From: Chrysophaeum taylorii
Taxonomy: Eukaryota > Sar > Pelagophyceae > Pelagomonadales > Pelagomonadaceae
NCBI GenBank assembly: GCA_029834535.1
Contig: JAQMWT010000344.1
Span: forward strand, 434,001-498,000
DNA length: 64,000 nt
Direction: 5' to 3'
In this document: positions 10,218 through 22,119 of the stretch, one piece after another
How positions within the stretch are numbered: position 1 is the stretch's first letter
How the letters are laid out: each line of letters opens with the position of its first letter
The notes under the pieces: model-generated
Database searches by the model: none
What the model was told of the DNA's origin: nothing
The model's input: only the letters and a program-made list of their open reading frames with translations
Translations under genes and position numbers: made by a program

Positions 10218-13200
10218 CTAATGAGATTGACCGCTCGGCTTTTGTTTCGATTTGATGAAATATGCCACCTCCTCGTGCTCTGGGTGATCATCGTCGTCGT
10301 CATCAGGGTGCGTGGAGTAGCCATTGATTTGAACGTTATCGGTGTCCGATCTCGGAGTGTTGTTGCTGCTTGATCCCAGATCGTCGTCGTCGTCGCTTTC
10401 AGTTTTGGATTCAACTCCGCCGGGAGACGACGATTCTGTATTGGCGCGGGCAGGACACCCACTGCTGCAGTGGACCATGCATCGCTCGATATCCTGGTAA
10501 CTCCGCCGTGAACGCCAGCGCTTTTGAAGCACAAGCGCCATTTCATATTGACGGCCGCGTCTCGAAGGCAGCGAACGCTTGGCTGGGCGTCGACGAGTCT
10601 CGTGGCAAAATCGCAGAACTGCGAACGCGCGCGCGAGCTGCAATGCGTCAGAAAGAAGAGGATGGAGCTGCGGTCGATATTTTCAACGATGATCGAATCC
10701 TGGTAGTCACCAACGGCATACATGAGCGAGGTGTACCGCTCGATGATGCCGATGGTCTCGCTGAGAATGGCGCGCCGTTTATCCGAGCTGTGCATGAGGA
10801 GGTCGATCAGGAAGGGGAAGCTGGTGTCGAGATGTCGGTAGAAGGAAGCTTTAGGCGAATTGGAATAGTTGCTCGTCAGCGCGCTGTCGCTCACATATGA
10901 TGCGAGGACGCCTTCGAGTTCCACGATCTCGTGAAGAGCGTGGCGCCAGAAGCGCATGCTAGCGAAGAACGCTTTGAGCAGTGCGCCTCGAAACGTCTTG
11001 AAAAATTCCATGTTACGAAGAGATTCGGTGGAGAGCAAGGGCACAACGACGTTATTCTCCATCGCAAAATCAATGCGACTCAGCTTGATGTTCGCAGCCG
11101 CCGACGACAACGAGCATCTCGACCCAGGCTGTAGAAACGACGACGCCACGGAGTCTCTCACAGCGCTGACCATTCTTAGCGCTCGCCCGCTGAGGTGACC
11201 TAAGTCCCCGCTCGAAATAGTTGTTCTCAGTGATAAAAGACTGCGATTTCCTCTCATCAACGCATCATCCGTACCATCAAGGTCGCGAGCGGCGCTGACG
11301 AGAGCTTTCTGGGCGGTGAGACGATGGGCGTTTCGACGGGTATTGCGCACTGTCTCGACAATGGCGTAGAGGAAGTAGACAACTTGAACGAATATACAGA
11401 GGAAAATGAAAGTGGTGCGCTCGCCCGGCTGGAATGTCTCCGTGGCCGAAACCTCGAACGCCGCGAAACACATGCCAAGGACAAGCGCAAGCACGGACAC
11501 AAAAATACCGAATTCTTCGAATCTATTTTCTTGGTGCGAGATGAATGGACGAACGTGACTGTGCTCCATGGCTAGGGCGAGAAGCACGGCGAGGCCTGCG
11601 AGGCTCAGAAAAAACGGACTTTTCCAGAGAACTTGACTGACGACAGATAGGGCGGCCTGCTTTGCGAGGCGTACCGAGCTCCAGTAGAGAGCGTGGGACC
11701 TGTAAGGCTTATACAAAAAGACGTACGCGCGGAGGACCTTGGGATTGTGGAGCTCGTTGCGGTGCACCCGCACGGTTACGCGATACGTGCAGATGCCGCA
11801 GACCATCAAAGCGTATGCGAAATAAACCGACGCCACCACACGCATCGCGGTTGCCATGGAACTGTCGCACGAGTCTAAGGGCGACACGGCGAATACCAGC
11901 TGTTCACGCCCGACAAACCGGCGGCACAAGAACGGGCTCATGCATTACATTAGGAGGACGGGCATCGAGGTCTCGACCAAAGAGGCGTGAGAGCCGATCG
12001 TGCTGTGCCAGGCGTTGAGCCCGCCGGACGTTGCAACAGCCGCGTGAGCGCATCGTATAACGAGATGGACGAACGGCATGGCGAGCATGAGGAAGAAAGT
12101 GTGTGCGTGCCACCACTTGGGGAACGCGCACGTCGGCTCGAGGACGTCGACGTCGAAGAGCGCGATGCGGTAAAGCACGATAATATACTGGAGTTGTTTT
12201 GGCCAATAGAGGCGGAAAGAAGTAAGAATGCCTAGATCCTGGAAGACGGCGAGGACGAGGTTCAACACGTTATAGCCTGGCCGAATGAAGTCGTTGATGA
12301 CGGCGAAGAGTGCGAACAACACGGCGTAGCACAAAATCGTGAATAAGATATGGTTGACGCGCGCCGGACACTTGGGCGCGAGAGTTGCTACCGCAAAGCG
12401 ACTGTCGTCGGGCTCCTCGCAGAGCGGCTCTTCGAAGTGGTGACCAGCCGTTCGGTCGACCAAGCTTCACGCGTTCACCCGACGCCCTCAGGCAGCTGCC
12501 GTTGTGCGCCTCGGCGTAGCCCTTGGCTCAGGCCGTCGGTCGCATGCCACCCACACAGAGAAATGCGTGACGGCAACGATACGCGCGACGCTTTGTGGTC
12601 GCCGAGTTGCTGAGGTCGAGCCAGTAGGCATCGCGTGGGTATGGGAGCGTAAACCCGCCTTCGCACACCACCTTGTTCTGAAGGCTCGGCCGGTCGCAAC
12701 TGCGGCACTCTGACAAAGGCCACGTCGGCGTGTAATAACCCGCGACGCACGGGCAATCTTTGGCACTCGGGCTTTCCTCCCACCCGACCGCGGCGTTCTC
12801 GCCGCAAAGCTTGCACCCCTGCTGTTCCGTCAAGGCCTGGTACGACTACGAGAGACATTCAGTGCAGGTCCTCGCACCAGAGTTCGGTTGGAACTTGCCG
12901 GCTGGGCACTCCCTGCATTGACCGCTCTCGTCGAGGTAAGCCCCCGTAGACAGACCACGTCATCTACCGGAGCCGTCGAAGAGCCGTCGCGAAAAGTGTA
13001 TTGCTGCCCGTCCAATACTTCCCACTTGTCTTTGCTCCATGTTGCGACACGGATCGCAGTGAGACCTGCGGTGCCGTCGCCGAGAAACTTTATGATGTTA
13101 TGAGGAATGGAGTCGACGTTGCGATTTCCGTTTTCTCCGAACTCGATGACGTTCGAAACGCCAACGAATGACGCGCCCTTCATCGCAGCGAGCAGCTGCT

Positions 13201-14310
13201 CGCTTCGCGGCGTCGCGTTACAGGCGGCAATGCCAATCGTGGCGGCGGCGTCGAATACGAAGAAGATATCATTGAATACGAAGGCGCGATTAAAAAAGTC
13301 GGCATCGAGCGCCCCCAATGGCTGTACTGCGTCCAGCAGCTAGGTAAAATCTTCGACCTTGTGCTGCTTCAACGCTGCTCGAAGCTTCATGTGCCTACCA
13401 TACGTGGTGTCAGGCGACATCTTGAAACCACCTTGAACCAGCTCCGCCACATCACCGGTAGCCCGGATCAACACGTCGTCGTTCATCGTATCCATGAATA
13501 CAAAAGCGTGTTCGTTCGTGGTCACCTCGTTAGCGACCAGCCGCTCGGACACAAGCGCGAGGTTGGCGTCCCAAATCGCCAAGTAAATAATTCTAAATTT
13601 GACCAGGTTGCTGATGGCGATATCGAGCGACGCTGAGCTTCCACTCTCGAAAAACGCCCACTTGCAAATAAAATCAAGTTTGACGCACGTCGGCATTAGA
13701 AAATCTCTGTAGCTCCCTGAAATAAAAAATTTATATGGCAATAGCAAATCACTGTAGCTCAGTGACTCGCCTTCCGAGTGCAGCACTCCTATCGAGTTCC
13801 AGATGTTCTCCATAGCGAACGCCATTTCACGGTCTGCACTTCCCGGGCAGTCGGGATCGTCGGCATAAACCACTCATACTATTCTAACGCAGGTGCCCCC
13901 GATGCGAGCGAAATTTGTGGCCTCTTGTCGACATCGCAGTACAAAGCCAGAGCCTTAGAAACATCATTGTGCGCGGCACCGACGATCGTGTCGAGGCGCT
14001 CGTAGCTCTTCCGATACGCCACCACTGTGTCGGAGGAGCGCCCGAACGTGTTGAACAACAACACTTCGAGCTGCCGATCGCAAGACCCCAGCGACCCAAA
14101 TTCCTTGATGATTGACGCGTTGCGCTCGTTGAATTGCGTCGCAGCCATGGCGGCCGCCACGGCGACTTGTTTGTAAACCCCACCGAAGGTCTCTGTCGAC
14201 ACCCCCCCGTCGTACGTAGCGAACGGCATGAAGGCCCCGATGCGCACCACGGTGTGGTTGTCTCTCCTCCTCGCGCGACAGACGACTGAGGCGGTGAGCG
14301 CACAGAACAT
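10218..14310 (-). pseudogene. Decayed receptor gene: ligand-binding (ANF-receptor-like) domain, Cys-rich repeats, multi-pass membrane region
   Basis: Reads on the minus strand from an ATG at 14310 (signal-like start). First comes a periplasmic-binding/ANF-receptor-type domain (14300-12950), with 'RIGAFMPFATYDGG', 'PQISLASGAPALE' and 'VVYADDPDCPGSADREMAFAM'. Next is a GCC2/GCC3-like Cys-rich region (12930-12500) with repeated CxxC spacing, then several membrane spans (12400-11300), and an acidic C-terminal tail ending near 10218. This order is familiar from large receptor-like membrane proteins of stramenopiles. The host gene appears broken: in-frame TAG codons near 13340 and 12855, a TGA near 12526 and a TAA at 11942-11944 sit inside otherwise continuous reading, frame changes occur near 12950 and 12470, and about 25 residues seem lost near 13875. 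A frame change is also likely around 10500-10640. Introns cannot be excluded for one or two of these, but not for all. Confidence 0.65.
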
Positions 14311-15888
14311 TTTTTTCAAAGACGGAGTGCGGAACGAGCTTTAAAAGAGGGAGAACCCTCGTCGCAAGCTATCGTCTACAGCTGTCGGTTGTTTCAATCC
14401 GTCGATGACCGTCGCGGTCAACTTGTTTTACGGTTGGAATAAAATGCGGGGATTTCGCGACGTATTGTGGCAAATTGTTTCTTGTTGAGGAGATGAATAG
14501 CCGTCGTCGCCGCGCCTGCCGCCCCCGTCGTCATCGCCATGGGCGGTACGAGCGTGCTGCTCGACTCCGTTTTATACGTGGCTTCATGCCGTTCCGCGGC
14601 GGTTCACCGTAACTTGGTGTGCGGCCTTAGTACTGCCCGGTGCTTCGGTACTGTGCATGCCTTCAGCTATTTCGTCGCGCGCACGGATGATGCCTTCACA
14701 TTGCTTGAATCTGACGTTGCCGACAAGGCACCGCCTCCTGAATCCGTCGGATCTACTCCTTCCCCAATCCCTGCTGCGCGGCCCTTCATTTCAGTATTTT
14801 GATGCGCCCGCATTCGCGTCTCTTCATGCATCTCTGTCGCCCTTTGCCTCGCAATCGAGAATCTCTGACGTACGAATCAACAACATCATGATCATACTTT
14901 CGCTGGTGAGGGGGCCACCGCCCCGCTCCTTTCGAGCGCCTGTTTTGCCCCCGCCTCGATGATCAAACCACCTCGTGCCGTGCTTGCAACCTGCCCTCTC
15001 CGCCCGACGCAGGGCCGGGTCGCGTCATTGCAGCCGGTGCCGTTACAGGCCACCCCGCCACCCGGCGCCTGGACAGGCGTCGCTCGCCCTCCTGAGCCTG
15101 TGGAGTTTGAGCCACGGCCAAGGAGCCGCGGCTGTGCTGCGCCTTACTGTCGATCATTCTTCGTCCCCTCGCGCCCTCGCAGCTCGCCGACGACGCCACG
15201 AACTTTGCTGCTGACCGCCGTTCGTCGTCCACTATCGCACTGCGCCCTCGATGCCCTTTCCCAGCCCGCCATCCGCTTTCCCACCTCCCATTACGCAACG
15301 GTGGATGCGACAAGAGTAATGCCTTTAAAGAGCTCAAGCGGCGGATTGTCTTGGACAAGCTTGCGCAAAGCTTGCCGACTACGCTAAAGCCAAGTTGCAT
15401 GCCTTTGGTAACTTCGTTTTCAAGCAACTTCAGCCGACGCGTGGGTTGAGGTGCATGGTCCTGTGCCTCGCACGTGCCCCATTCGACTATTAGAAAGGTG
15501 GCCAGCAGGGCGACCACATCTTAACACCTGCTTATTGCTTGGTTGTTCATGATGGCATGTGGGCTCCCGATGACCGCTTGCGTGAGTGTGGCGTGTACGC
15601 GCATCGTGGCATGGACGATGGCTCCGGTTTGAGTTGTGAAGTATCGAGTTAGGCCCCGCTACTGCATCGCTCCGATCATAGACATCGCGCAGCACTTCTA
15701 CCCCTCTATTTCCGAGGCGGAGCTCCGCCGCTTTGACTATGCCTTTCCCGGTTTTGTCGCCACCGCGCTCGGAGCCCAGGCACGTCAAGTCTTTGACGCC
15801 CACGTTACGGTCCTCCAGCACCTCCGTCTTCCCGAGAGAACCGGCACTGGCGGTATTTACTCTCGTGCTGACCTCATCCCTGCTGTCT
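14311..15888. other. No intact gene; scattered coding-like remnants of unknown origin
   Basis: On the plus strand around 15290-15890 there are short stretches with coding character in different frames (for example 'ADYAKAKLHAFGNFVFKQL' and 'PSISEAELRRFDYAF'). They end at the gypsy LTR. They may belong to an older element or a dead gene. Nothing is recognised and no intact gene is supported. Confidence 0.4.
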
Positions 15889-16544
15889 TTTGGCAGTAAC
15901 GCCCATTCCCTCCCCACTTGCCTGCCTGCCACCTGATTTACCCTGATTGTTGCCCTGGTACTGACCTTGCAATTATTGGTGGGGTGTCATCTTGACACCC
16001 TCACCTCCGCTTCCACTGAACTGTAGTGGTTTTCTCAGATACCCGCCCCTCCTGGCCGGACCGGGGGGCCTCAACAACCCTTTCTCCCTACCCGAACCGC
16101 GGGTGAAACCACCACACGCCCGATCTCAGCGTAATACCTCACGCCATCACGAAATCGGACAATCAAGAAGACAGCAAGAAAGCAATACAAATGCCCGGTA
16201 CATTGGGTCCAGTAGAAGCGCAGGTGAAGGTGTCGAGATGACACCCCCCCCCATAAATGCAAGGTCAATACCAGGGCAACAATCAGGGTAAGTCAGGTGG
16301 CAGGCAGGCAAGTGGGAGGAAATGGGCATTACTGCCACAGAACCCAATGTTCCAGGCATTTTTATTGCTTTCTTGCTGTCTTCTTGCTATTACCCTCATT
16401 TTGATTGTCCGATTTTCGTGATGGCGTGAGTGTTACGCTGAGATCGGGCGTGTGGTGGTTTCACCCGCGGTTCGGGTTGGGAGAAAGGGTTGTTGAGGCC
16501 CCTGGTCCGGCCAAGAGGGGCGGGTGTCTGAGAAAACCACTACA
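15889..16544 (+). repeat. 5' LTR of the gypsy element, split by an inverted solo LTR
   Basis: 15889-16021 plus 16340-16544 together match the 3' LTR at 25612-25943 (332 bp) along its length. The terminal sequences are TGTGGCAG-like and CCACTACA. The missing middle is the inverted LTR at 16022-16339. Confidence 0.9.
16022..16339 (-). repeat. Inverted solo LTR of the same gypsy family, nested in the 5' LTR
   Basis: 318 bp starting TGTAGTGG and ending TGCCACA. Read on the minus strand, it matches the gypsy LTR from end to end. It is flanked on both sides by GAAC (16018-16021 and 16340-16343), a 4-bp target duplication, and the uninterrupted 3' LTR reads CTGAACCC across the same point. A later insertion of a family member followed by LTR-LTR recombination explains it. 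Confidence 0.9.
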
Positions 16545-16591
16545 GTGGTCTCAGAAACGGGAATCGATAGTCCAACTCCCGGACTATCGAT
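16545..16591 (+). promoter_or_regulatory. Gypsy primer-binding region with perfect 11-bp hairpin
   Basis: One base after the LTR end, TGGTCTCAGAAACGG (from 16546) has the TGG start expected of a primer-binding site for a tRNA 3' end; the tRNA is not identified. Immediately after it, 16563-16573 (ATCGATAGTCC) pairs perfectly with 16581-16591 around a 7-nt loop. Confidence 0.6.
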
Positions 16592-17013
16592 CTCCTGTTT
16601 TTCGGCGGCGAGTCGGTTCGTAACGGTCGAGTGAGTGCGAAGCCGACGCATTTGTGGGTGAAGATCCAGGGGATCACGGGTACCGCCGCGGGGTTCATTT
16701 TACGTGATTCGGATCGAACGGGGAGCGGAGTCACTACGACTCATTTGGGCAAACATCGTAAGACCTAACGAGGCTACGAAAGAGTAAGCCCTAACCTAGC
16801 TCGCGCGAGGCAGACCACCTCCCTGACGGCGAGCGACAGCACCGGGAAGGCCGTCCATAGTCTTCACGCGCAAGGAAAAAATTTCCGTAAGTCCAGGGCA
16901 CCGGTACAGCGCGCAGTCAGACGGCTGCCGGCAATTGTCGTCTGACGAAAAAGAATACAACATGCGAGTTGTGAGCGTCCGGATTAATCCTATTATCCGG
17001 GCAAAGCGCGGTC

Positions 17014-19302
17014 ATGGCAGAGAGGCCAATGACAGAACGACCGCAGTGGTTTCGGGACGCACAGGAGCGTCTGCAACGATTCAGTGCAGCGACTCCGTTC
17101 TCGTCTATTGGAAGAACACCGTTGAGTACGCCCTTTCCACGGCCGGAAGCCGAGGAAAGCGGCATCAGAAGAGAGGCAAGGTCATCGGACAGCCTCGACA
17201 ACCCCCCAAGCGTGATCATCCTTCCGGATCCACGCGCTGGCGAAGGGGGAGCTACGGTTGCGCCAGACGCAACTTCAAGACCGGGTGAGCCGACGTTCCC
17301 GTACGCACGACCCTACGAACGTGCGATGAATACTACGGAGCCATCTCGAGCGGAACCCGGACCGTTTACGGCGATGCGTGGACCAGAGGAGAGTGCACCT
17401 CCCAGGCCACCATCCGCGAATACGAGAGCGACAGATTTTCGCGTGGATGCCGACCCCGAGATTCTGCAGACCATCAACGAACGATTCGAGATGTACCAGT
17501 CGCAGATCGAGCAAGTCCTACGTGAACTTGAGCGCACCCGCCGCGACGCGCAACAACAACGCTCAGAAGTGGAGCGGCAGCGGATCGACAACGATCGACT
17601 TCGACGAATGGTGGAGGAATCCACGCGGGCGCATGCTCGAGAGGCACGGCCAACCTCTCCGGATGCTACGCGTGTTACGCCCGAAGAAGATGACGCTGTA
17701 TCGGCACTGACCGACGATCAGCCACCGCGAAGTCGACCGGAGCCTACCCCGCAGCATCATACTGACCCCGGTTCAGCACATCCTCGTAACGAAGAAGATA
17801 TGCTTCGGGTCAAGAAGGGAGCTGCTGGTATGACTCGTATCACGTTTTCGAATCTCAGTGGGCAAATTACGAAGGACCGAGAGGAGGTGAATGCGTGGTG
17901 GATGCAATTGCGGCGTATGATGGAAGGCAGGATTGACAAACCCTCAATAGCGATGAACGTGATCGGAGGCGAGTATCAACTCGCCCCTATGGAAGCTTAT
18001 CGCAAATGGGAAGCCGAACGGCCGCAGATGTGGAAACAATATAAGGAAGGAATCATCACATTAAAAGAGTTGCGCCAGCATGATGAGGACTGTCTGGATG
18101 CTATGCAAGAGGCGACGAAGCTTCCTTGTCCACCTCGGGCTACGGTTGAAGAGCTTGAACGTGAATGGTTCAATTTACGGCAAGGGAATTTGTCATTGAA
18201 TAAGTATATTGCGCGATGGGTGCAGAAATTCGGCCAGTGGCGAGCAATGTCAGGTCGCGATACTGATCCTGCTGCGTTCCGTTCGCACTTCATTGCTGGG
18301 CTCAATTCTGAGCGCTTGCGGACGAGCGTCGAACTTGCTCAGGCCTCACCTCATATGAAAGCATCTACTCTCACCCTCAACGATGTCATTCAATTGACCA
18401 TCCAGATTTCCAAGATTTTGGAAGCCAACCCTACTGCCAACATCGAAGAGGCGATTAAGAAGGAGAAGGGAAAGGAGCGCGCACCACGGATGAGGAGAGA
18501 GCAGCAGCAGCAGATGCAGCAGTGGCAGCCAGTACAACGGGTTGGTTATGTTACCGACTCGGGATTTGGAACCTGGCTACCACAGGGGATAGATACCAAT
18601 ACGCGTCAAGCAATTACGACGTGCCTCAGTTGCGGCCGGCATGGTAGTTTTAACCACGACAACGGTGTGTGTCCTGTGCCGGACAATCCCTCGAGGAAGA
18701 GGCGTGCTGCTCAGACGTTGACGAATGCGGGTTTTCCAGCAACGCCAGAGGGACAGGAGCAATACCGACGGGCGCTTTTAGCTGCAGCAGGACAGGCTTC
18801 GGTGACTCAGCTAGCGCCGCGCGTTGTACAACAGCCGCAGGTGGTCTACACAGCAGCACAGGTTCCAGGTGCAGGTCAACAGCAGTTGGTTGCAGGCACT
18901 CAACAGCGTTTGGTTGCAGGCACCCAACAGCAGGTGGTCCGAAGGCAGCCCGCAGTGCAGCGGACCGCTCAGACTTCGGTGCGCCTGGAGGATCTGACTA
19001 CGGCTCTCAACATGATGAATTTGCTTCGTCAAGCACAGCAGACGGCTCCAACGGTTAGAGGGCAACAGCCGCAGAGAGCAAACCCTAGCCAGCGCAATGA
19101 TGGTGTCGCCGCTCAGTGGCTTGAAGTGCTTGGCGAAGATCAGGATGACGCTAAGCGAGCGGACTACTGCACTGTGCAGTATTCTGAGCTCATGGAGGGC
19201 AACGTGTATGACGGTGACGATGACGATGTTGGAGGCGATGACGATAGCTTCTCTGCAGAAAGCTATTCCCCTGGTGACCCCATGGAACCTCCTTTTTTTT
19301 AG
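17014..19302 (+). CDS. Gag of the gypsy element
   Basis: 762-residue frame from an ATG at 17014. The N-terminal part is charged and includes a coiled coil around residues 155-205 ('QSQIEQVLRELERTRRDAQQ'). The central part (~270-480) has the 'EREWFNLRQGNLSLNKYIARW' type segment typical of retrotransposon gag/capsid. A zinc-knuckle-like Cys/His cluster follows ('CLSCGRHGSFNHDNGVC'). The C-terminus is Gln-rich and then acidic. As structural protein of the element it would form the particle and bind its RNA. No repair is needed for this frame; the element as a whole is dead. Confidence 0.8.
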   Translation: MAERPMTERPQWFRDAQERLQRFSAATPFSSIGRTPLSTPFPRPEAEESGIRREARSSDSLDNPPSVIILPDPRAGEGGATVAPDATSRPGEPTFPYARPYERAMNTTEPSRAEPGPFTAMRGPEESAPPRPPSANTRATDFRVDADPEILQTINERFEMYQSQIEQVLRELERTRRDAQQQRSEVERQRIDNDRLRRMVEESTRAHAREARPTSPDATRVTPEEDDAVSALTDDQPPRSRPEPTPQHHTDPGSAHPRNEEDMLRVKKGAAGMTRITFSNLSGQITKDREEVNAWWMQLRRMMEGRIDKPSIAMNVIGGEYQLAPMEAYRKWEAERPQMWKQYKEGIITLKELRQHDEDCLDAMQEATKLPCPPRATVEELEREWFNLRQGNLSLNKYIARWVQKFGQWRAMSGRDTDPAAFRSHFIAGLNSERLRTSVELAQASPHMKASTLTLNDVIQLTIQISKILEANPTANIEEAIKKEKGKERAPRMRREQQQQMQQWQPVQRVGYVTDSGFGTWLPQGIDTNTRQAITTCLSCGRHGSFNHDNGVCPVPDNPSRKRRAAQTLTNAGFPATPEGQEQYRRALLAAAGQASVTQLAPRVVQQPQVVYTAAQVPGAGQQQLVAGTQQRLVAGTQQQVVRRQPAVQRTAQTSVRLEDLTTALNMMNLLRQAQQTAPTVRGQQPQRANPSQRNDGVAAQWLEVLGEDQDDAKRADYCTVQYSELMEGNVYDGDDDDVGGDDDSFSAESYSPGDPMEPPFF

Positions 19303-19629
19303 TCATCACTGAAGATGCGTGGGTGGAGGAGCAGGAGCAAAGTACCGAAGTGACCGGAGTTGCATCTAGAGTTCCCTCGGAAGACGAAGATAATCGTGAC
19401 GGATTGGGATATACGATTGTTCGTGTGGGACAAGATACCTTGGTTGCTATGGATATAGTGCCACCGAGGGACGACTGCGCCGAGCGTTATGCCGCTCACC
19501 CTTCCATCTCTTCGGATTTCGATAGTTTCTACCCTCAGACTGCGTTGAATACCACTCAGGATCCCGACCATCGTGAAAATAAAGCCGTGAGGTACGATGG
19601 CACGAGATCCGCCTCTTTGACGTATGTGC

Positions 19630-20000
19630 CTGTGGCTGTCTCTTCGCTAGATGGTTCGAAATATTCCATCATCGCTGCCGGTTTGGATGGCATGGCTGAT
19701 TCCCCCTACATCGATCACCGCTTTTATCGCAAACTTGATCGTGACGGCAAAATCATCTATCATCAGCCACTCCCTACGATTCGTACTCTGAATGGGTCAG
19801 GAGGTTCGGGAGCTGCTATTCGAGAATGGGTTATTCTCCGGATCTCCTTGGTGCCATCGACATCCATGCTGCTCATGTTCTTCGTTGGTCAAACTAATGG
19901 GCAGTTACTATTGGGAGCACGAGAATTACGACTCTTGGGTGCGATTTTGGATTATGCGACAGAGAGAGCTATTTTCCGGCGTTCGGAAGTGACCATCGGA
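19630..20000 (+). other. Retropepsin-like region of the gypsy element
   Basis: In the frame after gag, 'AAGLDGMADSPYIDHRF' and, further on, 'QLLLGARELRLLGAILDY' have the layout of a retrotransposon aspartic protease (active-site loop, then the ILG-type motif). The active-site loop is divergent, so the call rests on position and layout. Confidence 0.55.
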
Positions 20001-20794
20001 GTTCTCAAGAATCGGACTTCCGCCTCGCCACAAGACCAGCATGGAACTGTCCTTTACAATGATGCATTCGATGCGACTCCGCAGGTAGTGCAGATGTTCC
20101 CGACAGCTAAGCTTGCTGTGCAATACGGAAATATCCAAACTTGGACGCCAGTTCGTAAACCGTGGAGTTATGACAGTCTGCTGCGCTCTATTCGTATCAG
20201 AGCGAGCCACCATCACGCTCATCCCGGTGCTCAGACTGCTGAAAAGGCGGAAGACCAACTTAAATGCCCTGCAGGCGAGGAAGATATCATCTTTCATTTC
20301 GCCTACGTGACGAGTACTCGATTTCTTCTTCCAAGCCAACCGTACTTCTTGGAGATGGAGTGCGATGTGCCGCTGGAAAAGGGTCAAGTATTCCGACCTC
20401 ATCGGTCACTCCTCCCAGATCTCCGCCTCGTACCTGGCTCCTATTCATCGTATTGCTCCGACGAGCCCAACGAAGTTCATGTGGCTGTGGAGCACATTGG
20501 TGACGAACCCATTGGTATCGACCCCGAAGTCCCGGTGGTCGAAGGCGAGATCATGCCGCATGAAGGATGTGTCAACATGCAGCTAGAAACCTCTGATGAC
20601 GTGTGTCATGCAACTCTTACGGCTGCTGTTGACGAGGATGAAGTCAAGGAGGATGTCTTGAGTGACAGACCTCCTCCTGAGCCACCTCCAGATGAAGAAG
20701 TGAAAAAAACACCAGAAATGAAGATGGAGGCGACCGCTAAGGAGCTGCTATCTAAGAACGCCTCCTTGGTTTGGATACCATCACCTACACCTTT

Positions 20795-21640
20795 GTCGTC
20801 GTCTACTTTGCTGGCGCTGGAGGATCAACGTTGGGTATCCGACGATGCAGTGAGCTATATGGCAGTTCGTTTCGCATTGTCCTGGCTTTGGATGCTTGTC
20901 CTCAGGCCCGAGCCACCTTTGAGCTCAATTTTCCGAAGATTCCACATGTTTCGCATGAGTTAGGGAAATCTCATCGTCGTACATACGACTTGGTGTTGCC
21001 GTATTTACATTCAGATTTTTGGAAGCATTCTTATTTTCACGCAAGTCCGCCGTGTATCTATGGGTCGACTGCCAATTTGCACTACAGGGACGCACGCAAG
21101 GGCGCTACTATTACTTCCTGGGTCCTGCGTCATTTCCGCAACGCACCTTATGTAATTGGACGATGGACGCTCGAGCAGGAACCATCAGTGATCCCTTTTG
21201 TGCATCACCAATTTTATGTGCCGCGCATTGTCGACTTCTATAGTATCACACCAGAATTGCTGTGCTCGCGCACGCGCCTACTTGCTTGCAATGTTCGCTT
21301 GGAACTGCCATTATTATCGCGTGTACCATCGAATTTACGGGACCGTTTTGGGCCAGCGTTGGGATTTACAGGTGGTCACCCGCTCATTATAGTGAACAGT
21401 TTCTCATCAACGCGCCCGGCTATCGGCCCTGCCTTCACAGTGGCGCGCAATAAGCTCCACCTAGGACCTCATTTCTCGAACACCCGTCCACTCACGTTGC
21501 AGATGCACCAGGAAATTATGACCGTTCCTGCTACGTGGCAATGGGGTGAGAAAGTTTCAGAGACAGCAGCTATGAAGATGCTTGGCAGTATAGTGCCACC
21601 CGCGACTATGACGCGGATCGCGCTAGCAGTGCACAATTCG
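20795..21640 (+). other. Cytosine-C5 DNA methyltransferase domain inside the gypsy pol region
   Basis: Within one open frame (20771-22678) that continues into the reverse transcriptase, about 280 residues show the ordered motifs of the C5-methyltransferase family (PF00145 type). Motif I is 'YFAGAGGSTLGI' and motif II 'LALDACPQARATFELNFP'. Motif IV is 'ASPPCIYGS', with the catalytic Cys codon at 21053-21055. A motif VI-like 'WTLEQEPSV' and motif VIII-like 'CSRTRLLACN' follow. Motifs IX/X come last: 'LTLQMHQEIMTVPATW' and 'MLGSIVPPATMTRIALAV'. The glutamine/asparagine that usually precedes 'VPP' is not obvious, and the target-recognition region is short. Its place between protease and reverse transcriptase means it would have been made as part of the pol polyprotein. 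Retrotransposon-borne cytosine methyltransferases are known from Symbiodinium and Klebsormidium. Confidence 0.85.
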
Positions 21641-22119
21641 TTTGACCCTTCGCTTCGAAATTTGGGTAAGTTGCGGAATATTGCGACGACTACGATAGCC
21701 CAACCCGATCACCATTTTCTACGGTTCTCACCTTTTGCTGTAGAGTCGCGCATTCCAACGCTCGACCCTGCCACTCGAAGAGTATCATGGATTTCGCCCG
21801 ATGAACTCTATTCTCCTGCGAGTCCTGCACCATCAGCTGCTGCCTCCACCACCCCGCCACCACCTTCGGTTAAATCGCCTGGGACGGCTCAATCTTTTGC
21901 AGGGGGCACCGTCGCCACTGCTGTTATGCAGAGCAACCAAGCCGGCAACCAGCCCTCCGCAACTGCTGATGAAGAAGGCACCGCGAAGGAGAGACCTGCG
22001 TATTTCAATAAGTACGACGTTCCGTGGGCGGACGCGCCTCACGACGAACATGGTCAACCTTTACCGGTGATGCCTCCTCATTTAGCGGATCAAGAGAGCA
22101 TGCAGGTCATCCCTCCGAC

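Noticed and set aside
10218-14310. Stop-codon reassignment as an explanation for the interrupted receptor gene
   Set aside because: All three stop codons occur inside it, frame changes are also present, and neighbouring genes use the same stops normally.
20795-21640. Methyltransferase as a separate host gene lying between two element pieces
   Set aside because: Its frame continues without interruption into the gypsy reverse transcriptase region, and no host promoter, start context or terminator separates them.
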